Assembly (NCBI GenBank): GCA_003142185.1 | Contig: PLOR01000083.1 | Location: 14,792 to 73,663 of the forward strand | From: Bryobacterales bacterium | Lineage (GTDB): Bacteria > Acidobacteriota > Terriglobia > Bryobacterales > Bryobacteraceae | Direction: 5' to 3' | DNA length: 58,872 bases | In this document: positions 51,734 through 58,836 of the stretch, one piece after another | How positions within the stretch are numbered: the first letter of the stretch is position 1 | Layout of the letters: every line of letters starts with the position of its first letter | Notes under the pieces: model-generated | What the model saw: the letters and a program-made list of their open reading frames with translations, nothing else | Database searches by the model: none | What the model was told of the DNA's origin: nothing | Made by a program: the position numbers and the translations under genes

Positions 51734-54255
51734 TGACTTCCCGCAAACTCGTTCTGGGCGCCGCCGTTCTTCTCGCCGCGCTTTCTCCGCTGGCCGCTCA
51801 GCAGCAGCCTTTCTCCGGAACTCCCGACCTGCTCGAATCGGTCGAGCGCCTGAATCAGCTCGGTAGCGTCCTAATGATCGCCGCGCACCCGGATGACGAG
51901 CGCACCGGCGTGCTGGCCTATTTCGCGCGTGGCCGCCACATGCGCACCGCCTACCTTTCCGTCACCCGCGGCGAGGGCGGGCAAAATCTGATCGGCTCCG
52001 AACAAGGCGCGGCGCTGGGCGTGATTCGCACCCAGGAACTGCTGGCGGCGCGCCAGATCGATGGCGCCGAGCAGTTCTTCACCCGCGCCATCGATTTCGG
52101 TTTCAGCAAAACCGCCGCCGAAACCATGCAGAAGTGGGGGCACGACCGCATCCTCAGCGACATCGTCTGGGTCATCCGCAGCTACCGCCCCGACGTCATC
52201 ATTCTGGTTTTCACCGGCACGCCGGCGGATGGCCACGGCCATCACCAGGTCTCCGCCATCCTGGGAAAGGAAGCCTTCGCCGCCGCGGCCGATCCGGCGC
52301 GCTTTCCCGAACAACTCCAATACGTGAAGCCAGGGCAGGCGACGCGCGTCGTGCACGCGTTATGGAATTTCGGACCCCGCCCCGGCCAGATTCCGCTGCC
52401 GCCTGGCGCCGAGCGCCCGCCGCAGTCGCCGTCGTTGCCTCCCGCCGGGAAGGTGGAAACCGGCGCATTCAATCCGGTGCTCGGCTATTCGTATGAGGAA
52501 CTGGCGGTGCTGAGCCGCAGCATGCACCACAGTCAGGGCACCGGCGCCATGCGGCGCCCAGGAGCCTCCACCACCCAATTTGGTTTGCTGGCCGGCCATT
52601 CGGCGCCAGCCGACCTGTTCGATGGCATCGATACGTCCTGGAGCCGCTTGCCCGGCGGCGCGCCGATCGCGCCCATTCTGGCGGAGTCCATCAAGGCGTT
52701 CGAACCGGAGCATCCGGAAAAGATCATTCCGTTGTTGGTGAAAGCCAGGCCGCTCATCGCCGCCATCGCCGATCCGCTGGCGCGCGAAAAATTGGCGGAG
52801 ATCGACGAAGTCATCGCCGCCTGCGCCGGCATCTGGATCGAAGCTCAGGCGCACGAACCCGAGGCCGTGCCGGGAAGGCCGCTCGCCATCACCACCACCG
52901 TGCTGCGTCGTTCGCCCGAGCCCGTGGAACTCGCCGGTGGACGCATGGAAGGCATGTGGGACCAGGAACTTCCCGTGAAGCCGGCGCCGCTTGCCTACAA
53001 TCAGCCGGTCGCCATCGAATTCAGCCGCGACGTGCCGCTCGCGCAGACCTATTCGCAACCTTACTGGTTGCGGCAGCCTCCTTCGGGCGACGTATACACG
53101 GTGGAAGATCAGCGCCTGGTGGGCTTGGCCGACACGCCGCCGGTGGCGCATGTGCGTGTGCGATTGCTGGTGGCAGGAACGCCGATCGAACTGGCTCGGC
53201 CCGTGGCGTATCGTTATGCCAGCCGCGCCGAGGGCGAACGGACGCGGCCGCTGGTGGTAGTTCCGGCCGTCGCGGTCAACCTTCCGCAGCCGGTCGCCGT
53301 GTTTCCTTCCGCCGCCCCGCGCGCCATCCACGTGGTGGTGGAGACGCGCGTGGACAAGGCCGTTGGAGAATTGCGCCTGGATGCGCCGCCGGGTTGGAAA
53401 GTGGAACCGGCCGCGCGCCATTTCGAGATCGCCGCGCGAGGCGAAGCCAGCGACCTGGCATTCACCGTGACGCCACCGGCCGGCGAGGCGACGGCTTCGC
53501 TCCGCGCCGTGGCGACCGTCGGCGGACGCGAAATCTCCAACGGCATCCAGGTCATCTCCTATCCGCACTTCCCCGCGCAGACTCTGTTTCCGCCGGCCGA
53601 CATCAAGCTTGTGCGAGCCGACATCCAGGTCACCGCGCATCGCATCGGCTACATCATGGGCGCGGGCGACGAAATGCCGGAAGCTTTGCGCCAGTTGGGG
53701 CTGGAGGTTACGCTGCTGAGTCCGTCGGATCTCGAACAGGGCGACCTGGCCCGCTTCGAGACAATCGTGGCCGGCGTTCGCGCCTACAACGTGCGCGCCG
53801 ATATCCGCGCCAACCAGCAGCGGCTGCTCGATTACGTCTCTGGCGGCGGCACTTACATCGTTCAGTACAATACCGGCGACCTCACGCTCACCCTCGGTCC
53901 CTATCCCATGACCGTGCCGCCCGGCTCGCGCTACCGCGTCACCGTCGAGGAAGCGCCGGTCGCCTTTCCGCACGCCGACAGCCCGCTGCTCGCCACCCCG
54001 AATCCGATCGCGGCGCGGGATTTCGAAAGCTGGGTGCAGGAGCGCGGCTTGTATTTTGCCTCCGATTGGGACAAGCGCTATCAGACGGTGCTGGCCTCCC
54101 AGGACCCCGGCGAAACCACCTTGGAAGGCGGCGAACTCTGGACCCGCTTCGGTAAAGGCGTCTACATTTTCACCGCGTACTCCTGGTTTCGCCAGTTACC
54201 CGCCGGCGTCCCCGGCGCCTACCGCCTCTTCGCCAATCTCATCAGCGCAAAGTGA
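51733..54255 (+). CDS. PIG-L (LmbE-like) family deacetylase, two-domain
   Basis: The 840-residue protein has a signal-like N-terminus (LVLGAAVLLAALSPLAAQQ). The zinc deacetylase domain has MIAAHPDDERTGVLAYFARG (metal-binding AHPDD motif), SVTRGEGGQNLIGSEQG and GTPADGHGHHQVSA (third metal ligand). A beta-rich region of about 350 residues follows, and a flavodoxin- or glutamine-amidotransferase-like end (YIMGAGDEMPEALRQLGLEVTLL, LLDYVSGGGTYIVQYNTG). Family members hydrolyse N-acetylglucosamine-type amides. This large secreted form may act on extracellular glycans. GTG 51733 overlaps the regulator stop, so expression is probably linked to metal status. Confidence 0.88.
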   Translation: MTSRKLVLGAAVLLAALSPLAAQQQPFSGTPDLLESVERLNQLGSVLMIAAHPDDERTGVLAYFARGRHMRTAYLSVTRGEGGQNLIGSEQGAALGVIRTQELLAARQIDGAEQFFTRAIDFGFSKTAAETMQKWGHDRILSDIVWVIRSYRPDVIILVFTGTPADGHGHHQVSAILGKEAFAAAADPARFPEQLQYVKPGQATRVVHALWNFGPRPGQIPLPPGAERPPQSPSLPPAGKVETGAFNPVLGYSYEELAVLSRSMHHSQGTGAMRRPGASTTQFGLLAGHSAPADLFDGIDTSWSRLPGGAPIAPILAESIKAFEPEHPEKIIPLLVKARPLIAAIADPLAREKLAEIDEVIAACAGIWIEAQAHEPEAVPGRPLAITTTVLRRSPEPVELAGGRMEGMWDQELPVKPAPLAYNQPVAIEFSRDVPLAQTYSQPYWLRQPPSGDVYTVEDQRLVGLADTPPVAHVRVRLLVAGTPIELARPVAYRYASRAEGERTRPLVVVPAVAVNLPQPVAVFPSAAPRAIHVVVETRVDKAVGELRLDAPPGWKVEPAARHFEIAARGEASDLAFTVTPPAGEATASLRAVATVGGREISNGIQVISYPHFPAQTLFPPADIKLVRADIQVTAHRIGYIMGAGDEMPEALRQLGLEVTLLSPSDLEQGDLARFETIVAGVRAYNVRADIRANQQRLLDYVSGGGTYIVQYNTGDLTLTLGPYPMTVPPGSRYRVTVEEAPVAFPHADSPLLATPNPIAARDFESWVQERGLYFASDWDKRYQTVLASQDPGETTLEGGELWTRFGKGVYIFTAYSWFRQLPAGVPGAYRLFANLISAK

Positions 54256-54259
54256 GCAA

Positions 54260-54282
54260 GTGGGGCCGGTCCCCGACCGGCC
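54260..54282 (+). repeat. GC-rich dispersed palindromic repeat, copy 1
   Basis: It begins GTGGGGCCGGTCCCCGACC and contains the inverted pair GGCCGGT/ACCGGCC. The same 23 bp, with one mismatch, occurs on the minus strand at 55883-55905 inside a coding region. This copy lies 4 bp after the PIG-L stop. Confidence 0.6.
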
Positions 54283-54333
54283 AAAGCCGACATTGCGGGA
54301 GTGACGCAAAGCGTATGATCGGCGGCGTCGCTG

Positions 54334-54339
54334 TATAAT
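54334..54339 (+). promoter_or_regulatory. -10 box of the AraC-like gene, leaderless arrangement
   Basis: A perfect TATAAT ends 6 nt before ATG 54346. No clear -35 box is seen. The spacing implies a transcript starting at or next to the start codon. Confidence 0.5.
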
Positions 54340-54345
54340 CTACCA

Positions 54346-55131
54346 ATGGCCCCGGCTTGCTATCGCGAGCATCTTCCGGCGCCGGCGCTGGCGCGCTGGG
54401 TGGAATGCTTCTGGCAAGTGCAAAGGTACGCGCCGGCGATTGACTGGGCAGTGCCGCCGGACGGCTGTCTCGACATTGTCTATAGCCGCGACCTGGGTCT
54501 GCGCGCGATTGGCACGATGACCGTCGAGCAGCGATTCCACTATGCGGGCCGCATGGAGACGGTGGGCGTGCGTTTTCATCCGGGGATGGCGGGGGCGTTG
54601 CTGAAGCTGCCTCCGGTGGTGCTGACCGACGACTCCGCGGCGCTTGAAGATGTGTGGGGATCGAGCGCGCGCCAGTTGCGGCGGCGCTTGGATGATGCGC
54701 CATCAGCGGTCGACTGCCTGCGGGTGCTGGAGCGAGCGCTGTCGTCGCCGAAACAGGCGAGCGGCCCGGTGGAGCGGGCGCTACGCTTTCTGGCCGCTGC
54801 CAACGGCATCGCCGATGTGGATTGGATGGCGCGGCAAGCCGGCTTGAGCCCGAGACAATTTCGCCGCCGCTGCATGGAAGAGGCGGGCCTCGGTCCCAAG
54901 CGCCTGGCGCGCGTGCTCCGCTTCCGCTACGCCAACCGCCTGGCCGCCGCAGCGCGCCGCCCGGACTGGAGCTTGATCGCCGCCTCGGCCGGCTACTTCG
55001 ACCAGGCTCACCTGATCCGCGATTTCCGCGAATTCACGGGCCGCACGCCGGCGGCCGCTGCCGCGGGTGCGTCGTCTTTCCAGTTCCACCACTTGAGCAT
55101 TTCGGCCTCCGGCGCGGCTGCGGACGCATAG
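54346..55131 (+). CDS. AraC-family transcriptional regulator
   Basis: The 261-residue protein has an N-terminal effector-type domain (LARWVECFWQVQ, WAVPPDGCLDIVYS, VGVRFHPGMAGALL) of the class often annotated with DUF6597. The C-terminal double HTH has VDWMARQAGLSPRQFRRRCMEEAGLGPKRLARVLRFRYANRLA and WSLIAASAGYFDQAHLIRDFREFTGRTPAAA. After FTGRTP, where many AraC proteins end, about 30 further residues run into the opposite gene, giving a 124-bp convergent overlap. No target operon is adjacent on this strand. Confidence 0.87.
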   Translation: MAPACYREHLPAPALARWVECFWQVQRYAPAIDWAVPPDGCLDIVYSRDLGLRAIGTMTVEQRFHYAGRMETVGVRFHPGMAGALLKLPPVVLTDDSAALEDVWGSSARQLRRRLDDAPSAVDCLRVLERALSSPKQASGPVERALRFLAAANGIADVDWMARQAGLSPRQFRRRCMEEAGLGPKRLARVLRFRYANRLAAAARRPDWSLIAASAGYFDQAHLIRDFREFTGRTPAAAAAGASSFQFHHLSISASGAAADA

Positions 55132-55427
55132 TAAACCGCGCAGCGGAAGACGTAGAGCAGGCACCGGTCCACATGCTGGCCCACTTCGCGGCACATCTCC
55201 GCGTAGAGAGCTTCCGGATTGCGGCCGCGCAATTCGGCGACGTCGCGAATCCCCAGCAGATAGAGGTCGGCGGCAATCGAAGGTCCGACACCGGGAATGC
55301 GCGACAGGTTGGCGATCACGGCTTTGGGCGCGATGCTGCGCCTGGTTTGCCAAGAGGTGTCTGAGAGGAAGCGTGCAGCGGCGCGGCGTTTCGTGTCCGC
55401 GCGGTCGATGGTTCTGGCTTGTCCCAT
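55008..55427 (-). CDS. Cdd1-like helix-hairpin-helix protein (pathogenicity-locus family)
   Basis: The 139-residue protein contains a helix-hairpin-helix motif (LSRIPGVGPSIAADLYLLGI) and the rest of the family pattern: DVAELRGRNPEALYAEMC, then DRCLLYVFRCAVYYAS and LKWWNWKD near the end. HhH motifs bind DNA non-specifically; the family has no settled role. I start at ATG 55427; ATG 55439 adds four residues. The frame is open far upstream on the minus strand, but that part lies antisense to the isomerase gene and is not credible. It overlaps the AraC-like gene tail to tail. Confidence 0.82.
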   Translation of the reverse strand: MGQARTIDRADTKRRAAARFLSDTSWQTRRSIAPKAVIANLSRIPGVGPSIAADLYLLGIRDVAELRGRNPEALYAEMCREVGQHVDRCLLYVFRCAVYYASAAAPEAEMLKWWNWKDDAPAAAAAGVRPVNSRKSRIR

Positions 55428-55498
55428 GCTTCCGAACATACCGCGAGCCGGTCCGGCGTGGTGGCCGTTTTTTCCAATCGGGCGCGGGTGCTTCCGGT

Positions 55499-55504
55499 TA
55501 AAAT
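55499..55504 (+). promoter_or_regulatory. -10 box of the VOC-RpiA gene
   Basis: TAAAAT ends 7 nt before ATG 55512, again giving a leaderless layout. No convincing -35 box was found. Confidence 0.4.
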
Positions 55505-55511
55505 CTGTTCC

Positions 55512-56606
55512 ATGAAGATCACAGAAGTTCTGATGGCGGAAGAGATCGAAGCCTGTTTGCCGTTCTGGGTGGACCGCATGGGTTTCGCGAAAACCGTGGA
55601 AGTGCCGGAGGGCGACCGGCTGGGTTTCGTCATCCTGGCGCGCGAGGGCGCGGAGCTGATGTTGCAATCGGTGGAAAGTGTTCGCAAGGACGTGGCGGCT
55701 TTCGCTCCCGATGGCGCGCCGCGCGGCACGGGCTTGTTCATCGAAGTGACCGATTTCGCGGATGTGGTCAAGCGGCTCGCCGGCTACCCAATCGCGATGC
55801 CGGAGCGCACCACGTTCTATGGGATGCGCGAAATCGGCGTGTTCGCGCCGGGCGGCCACGTGGTGGTTTTCGCGGCGGCATTGGCCGGTCGGGGACCTGC
55901 CCCACAGCAGGCGGAAACGGCCGGCAAGGAAAAGCTGGAAGCGGCGGAACGGGCGGCCGGCTTGGTGGAAAGCGGTATGGTGGTGGGATTGGGAAGCGGC
56001 ACCACGGCGGCGCTGGCGGTGCGCGCCTTGGGGCGGCGCGTGGCCGCCGGCCTGGACATTATCGGCGTGCCGACTTCGGAGAAAACGGCGGCGCTGGCGC
56101 GCGAGCTGGGCATACGGCTCTCGGACCTGGCGGAACACGAGCGCATCGATCTCACGATTGACGGCGCCGATGAAGTCGAGCGCGGCACGCTCCACTTGGT
56201 CAAGGGCCTGGGCGGGGCGCTGCTGCGGGAAAAGATCGTGGCCAGCGCCACCACGCGGCTGGTGATCGTGGCGGACGAAAGCAAGGTGGTGGACCGGCTG
56301 CGGATCGCCAGCGGCCCGATCCCGATCGAGGTGGCGACGTTCGGCTGGCAATCCACGGCGCGGCGGCTGCGCGCGATGGGCGGGGAATTCCACCTGCGTT
56401 TGAGCGCTGACGGGCAGCCGTTTGTTTCCGATGGCGGGCACTACATCGTGGACGCGGGATTCGCCGGATTCAACTCGGCCGAAGAACTGGCGCAAGCGCT
56501 GGATGGGACGGTGGGGGTGATGGAGCACGGGCTTTTCCTGGGCATGGCGCAGCAGGCGATTATCGGCGGGCCGGCGGGCGTTGAGGTATTGGAGCGCCGG
56601 TCATGA
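55512..56606 (+). CDS. rpiA: Fusion of a glyoxalase-fold (VOC) domain with ribose-5-phosphate isomerase A
   Basis: A 364-residue protein. Residues 1-123 form a complete VOC/glyoxalase-like domain (MKITEVLMAEEIEACLPFWV, LGFVILAREGAELMLQS, GVFAPGGHVVVFAA). Residues about 135-364 are a full RpiA: VVGLGSGTTAALAVRALG, DLTIDGADEVERGTLHLVKG, GGALLREKIVA and VGVMEHGLFLGMA. RpiA interconverts ribose 5-phosphate and ribulose 5-phosphate. The linker LAGRGPAP is encoded by the GC-rich dispersed repeat at 55883-55905, with no stop codon between the parts. Normal RpiA is about 220-230 residues and free-standing. The gene overlaps the next start as ATGA. Confidence 0.88.
   Translation: MKITEVLMAEEIEACLPFWVDRMGFAKTVEVPEGDRLGFVILAREGAELMLQSVESVRKDVAAFAPDGAPRGTGLFIEVTDFADVVKRLAGYPIAMPERTTFYGMREIGVFAPGGHVVVFAAALAGRGPAPQQAETAGKEKLEAAERAAGLVESGMVVGLGSGTTAALAVRALGRRVAAGLDIIGVPTSEKTAALARELGIRLSDLAEHERIDLTIDGADEVERGTLHLVKGLGGALLREKIVASATTRLVIVADESKVVDRLRIASGPIPIEVATFGWQSTARRLRAMGGEFHLRLSADGQPFVSDGGHYIVDAGFAGFNSAEELAQALDGTVGVMEHGLFLGMAQQAIIGGPAGVEVLERRS
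55883..55905 (-). repeat. GC-rich dispersed repeat, copy 2, inside a coding sequence
   Basis: Read on the minus strand it begins GTGGGGCAGGTCCCCGACC and matches 54260-54282 at 22 of 23 positions. It lies exactly at the junction of the VOC and RpiA domains and is translated as part of the linker. Confidence 0.65.
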
Positions 56607-57595
56607 AGGCGGCGGTTTTGCGCCGGCCGGGCGATGTGGCGGGGTCGCCCCTCGAGATGGAAGAAGTCGCGGCGCCGCAGCCGGGCGCGGGGGAAGTGCT
56701 GCTGCGCGTGCGAGCCTGCGGCGTATGCCGCACCGATCTGCACATCGTGGAAGGGGAACTGGCGCCGCGGCGGCCGTTGATGATTCCCGGACATCAGATC
56801 GTGGGTGATGTGGTGGCGCCCGCGCCGGCCGGGCTGGCGGAAAGCGCGCGCGTGGGCGTGGGCTGGCTGGGCGGCACGGATGGCGCGTGCTGGTATTGCC
56901 GCCACAGCATGGAGAACTTGTGCGATGCGCCCACTTTCACTGGCTACGATGTGAATGGCGGCTACGCCGAGTACGCCGTGGCGCGCGCGGATTTCGTGTA
57001 TCCGCTGCCGGAGGGCCTGAGCGATCTGGACGCGGCGCCGCTGCTGTGCGCCGGCATCATCGGCTTCCGCAGCTTGCGCGTAGCGGGCGTCGAACCGGGC
57101 GAGCGTGTCGGGCTGTACGGATTCGGCGCATCGGCGCACCTCGCCATCGCCGTGCTGCGGGCGTGGAAATGCGAGGTCTATGTAGCAACGCGCGGAGCCG
57201 GGCATCGCGCGCTGGCGGAATCGCTGGGAGCAACCTGGGTGGGCGCGGAGCAGGACCGGCCGCCAGTGGAACTCGACCGCGCGATAACGTTCGCGCCATC
57301 GGGCGATGTGGTGGTGGCGGCGCTCAAGAGCCTGCGCAAAGGCGGCGTGGTGGCGATCAACGCGATTCATCTCGACCATATGCCGCAGTTCGATTACGAC
57401 AAGCTGCTGTGGGGCGAGCGGCAGATCCGTAGCGTGGCCAACATGACGCGAGCCGATGCGCGGGATTTCCTGCGTGTGGCGTCGGAGATCGGGCTGCGGC
57501 CGCGGGTCACCGTGTTCCCGCTCGAACACGCCAACCAGGCGCTTCAGGCCGTGAAGCGGGACGCGATCGACGGTGCGGCGGTTATCGTGCCATGA
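56603..57595 (+). CDS. Zinc-dependent alcohol dehydrogenase family protein
   Basis: The 330-residue MDR-family enzyme has the catalytic zinc site ACGVCRTDLHIVEGE, PGHQIVG, and the start of the structural-zinc lobe (CWYCRHSMENLCDAPTFTGYDVNGGYAEYAVA). The Rossmann region is GLYGFGASAHLAIAVLRAW. The structural lobe shows only some of the usual cysteines. It would oxidise an alcohol or reduce an aldehyde with NAD(P). It overlaps the RpiA fusion gene by 4 bp, so the two are co-translated. It ends convergent with the TIR gene (14-bp overlap). Confidence 0.88.
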   Translation: MKAAVLRRPGDVAGSPLEMEEVAAPQPGAGEVLLRVRACGVCRTDLHIVEGELAPRRPLMIPGHQIVGDVVAPAPAGLAESARVGVGWLGGTDGACWYCRHSMENLCDAPTFTGYDVNGGYAEYAVARADFVYPLPEGLSDLDAAPLLCAGIIGFRSLRVAGVEPGERVGLYGFGASAHLAIAVLRAWKCEVYVATRGAGHRALAESLGATWVGAEQDRPPVELDRAITFAPSGDVVVAALKSLRKGGVVAINAIHLDHMPQFDYDKLLWGERQIRSVANMTRADARDFLRVASEIGLRPRVTVFPLEHANQALQAVKRDAIDGAAVIVP

Positions 57596-58196
57596 AGCGC
57601 CGGTCGCGCCGCAGTTCCCATTCGGCGCGGATGGCCGAGAGCACGCGCGCAACGCCGCACGCCCAATCGGGAAACAGGTCCACGTACTGCCACTCGCGCT
57701 GGATGGAGCGGGGCACGCGGCAGGCATCCAGGCGCACCGGCACCAGGAAGATCTCCTCCAACGGGACGCGGCGCGCGCAATCGAGAGCGTAGCGGATTTC
57801 AGCTTGAAAGCCGCCGCGCTTGTCCACCGAGCGCGAGGAAAAGCAGGGCACGCAGAAATCCGAGGTCTCGATGGCGGCTTCGAGAGCGCGCGCCCAGTTC
57901 TGGCCCGGCAGCAGTTTCTTGCTATCCATCCAGGGGCTGAAGCCGGCGTGTTCGAAGGCCAGATAGAGCGCGGCTGCGGCGTGCCGGTCCTCGGTGCCGT
58001 AGGCGATGAAGATGGCGGGACGCGTATGCGGCGCGAAACGGAAGCCCGCCGGATGGGGATAGAAGGTGCCCAGCCCATCGATTTCGACTGCCTTGCCTTC
58101 GGCCAGGCCGGCGAGAACGGAGCGCGAGAATCTTTCGAGCACGGGCGAGTCAACCACGGCGGCGGGTCCCTTCGCGGTCGAACGCCAAGTTTCCAT
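57582..58196 (-). CDS. TIR-domain protein with an N-terminal HU-like half
   Basis: A 204-residue protein. Residues about 60-180 are a TIR domain: AIFIAYGTEDRHAAAALYLA (strand A), FSPWMDSKKLLPGQNWARAL, IETSDFCVPCFSSRS and FQAEIRYALDCARR. E133 stands where the catalytic glutamate of NAD-cleaving TIR enzymes lies (compare HKEIVTAL in SARM1). Residues 18-58 (VLERFSRSVLAGLAEGKAVEIDGLGTFYPH) resemble the second helix and first strands of HU. Bacterial TIR domains often act in abortive-infection defence. The start overlaps the HU-like gene by 47 bp in another frame. Confidence 0.8.
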   Translation of the reverse strand: METWRSTAKGPAAVVDSPVLERFSRSVLAGLAEGKAVEIDGLGTFYPHPAGFRFAPHTRPAIFIAYGTEDRHAAAALYLAFEHAGFSPWMDSKKLLPGQNWARALEAAIETSDFCVPCFSSRSVDKRGGFQAEIRYALDCARRVPLEEIFLVPVRLDACRVPRSIQREWQYVDLFPDWACGVARVLSAIRAEWELRRDRRFMAR

Positions 58197-58359
58197 TGGG
58201 CTTGACGGTGAGTTTTCCGAGGCCGGGCAGGCTGGCGTCCCGGCCGCGGCGAAGGCCGGCGACGATTTCCTGCACCAGGCGGTCGAGGCAGTCGGCGGCC
58301 TGGCCGATGCTGGTCTTGGATTGCCGCGCCATCCGTTTTGCGATATCCGACTTCTTCAT
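58150..58359 (-). CDS. Short HU/IHF-like DNA-binding protein
   Basis: The 69-residue basic protein has KKSDIAKRMARQSKTSIGQAADCLDRLVQEIVAGLRRG, the two N-terminal helices of HU, then DASLPGLGKLTVKPNGNLAF, equal to the first strands (compare the GFGTF of HU). It stops before the long DNA-embracing arm, so it is about 20 residues shorter than HU. It may dimerise and bind DNA weakly, or pair with the HU-like half of the TIR protein that begins before its stop. A -10-like TAGAGT lies 9 nt before the ATG. Confidence 0.7.
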   Translation of the reverse strand: MKKSDIAKRMARQSKTSIGQAADCLDRLVQEIVAGLRRGRDASLPGLGKLTVKPNGNLAFDREGTRRRG

Positions 58360-58538
58360 CTCGTTTCGACTCTAGCAGGCGCCGCTCGGGCCGGTCTGCA
58401 TTTCGGCTGCGGCTTGCGACGCTAAGTGATTGAAATGAAAGCTTGGACTGAGGGCCGTCGCGGAGCGCCAACGGGCGTGATTTCAGACCTTAAGGTATTT
58501 TAATTACTATTTATGACGCTGTTCGTCAGATATGTGGT

Positions 58539-58544
58539 TATGAT
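58539..58544 (+). promoter_or_regulatory. Candidate -10 box of the lysine-rich protein gene
   Basis: TATGAT lies in an AT-rich stretch (58490-58550) about 50 bp upstream of ATG 58596. No good -35 box is visible. The rest of the 236-bp gap after the HU-like gene holds nothing I recognise. Confidence 0.35.
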
Positions 58545-58595
58545 ATGCACCAGACGGGGATTTCTCGTCCAACCCTTCAAAGGAGAATCGGAAGA

Positions 58596-58769
58596 ATGAA
58601 GAAGTTGATGAGTCTGATGCTCGGCCTGGCCTTCATCGGTGGCACGGTTGCTCTCGCCGACGATGCCGCCACCACCCAGACCGCCGTCAAGAAGACGGTC
58701 AAAGCAAAGAAAACCGTAGTAAAAAAGACCGTAGAAAAGAAGACATCGGAAACGACGAAGACCACGTAG
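58596..58769 (+). CDS. Small secreted lysine-rich protein with KKTV repeats
   Basis: The 57-residue protein has a signal peptide (KKLMSLMLGLAFIGGTVALA). A mature basic tail follows, made of short repeats (AVKKTVKAKKTVVKKTVEKK), and a Thr/Ser end. It has no known fold and no family I recognise. It might bind anionic polymers such as nucleic acid or acidic polysaccharide at the envelope, an inference from charge only. AGGAG lies 10 nt upstream of ATG 58596, and a strong terminator follows, so a discrete transcript is likely. Confidence 0.7.
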   Translation: MKKLMSLMLGLAFIGGTVALADDAATTQTAVKKTVKAKKTVVKKTVEKKTSETTKTT

Positions 58770-58788
58770 GAGAGATCTCTACTGGTTG

Positions 58789-58836
58789 CAAGAAGAGCCG
58801 CGAAGTAGCTTCCAGAAGCTGCCGCGGCTCTTCTTG
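58789..58836 (+). terminator. Strong intrinsic terminator hairpin
   Basis: A perfect 14-bp stem CAAGAAGAGCCGCG (58789-58802) and CGCGGCTCTTCTTG (58823-58836) encloses a smaller inner hairpin AGCTT/AAGCT. The T-rich right arm could aid release. It lies 20 bp after the lysine-rich protein gene. Confidence 0.75.

Noticed and set aside
52360-53973. 537-codon minus-strand frame opposite the PIG-L gene
   Set aside because: Antisense shadow rich in Arg/Gly/His, with no recognised motif.
55428-56528. Upstream extension of the Cdd1-like frame on the minus strand
   Set aside because: Antisense to the VOC-RpiA gene. The family is about 140 residues and starts at 55427 or 55439.
56441-58471. 676-codon minus-strand frame spanning the dehydrogenase, TIR and HU-like region
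   Set aside because: Lies antisense to the dehydrogenase gene and in a different frame from the TIR and HU-like genes. It has no domain.
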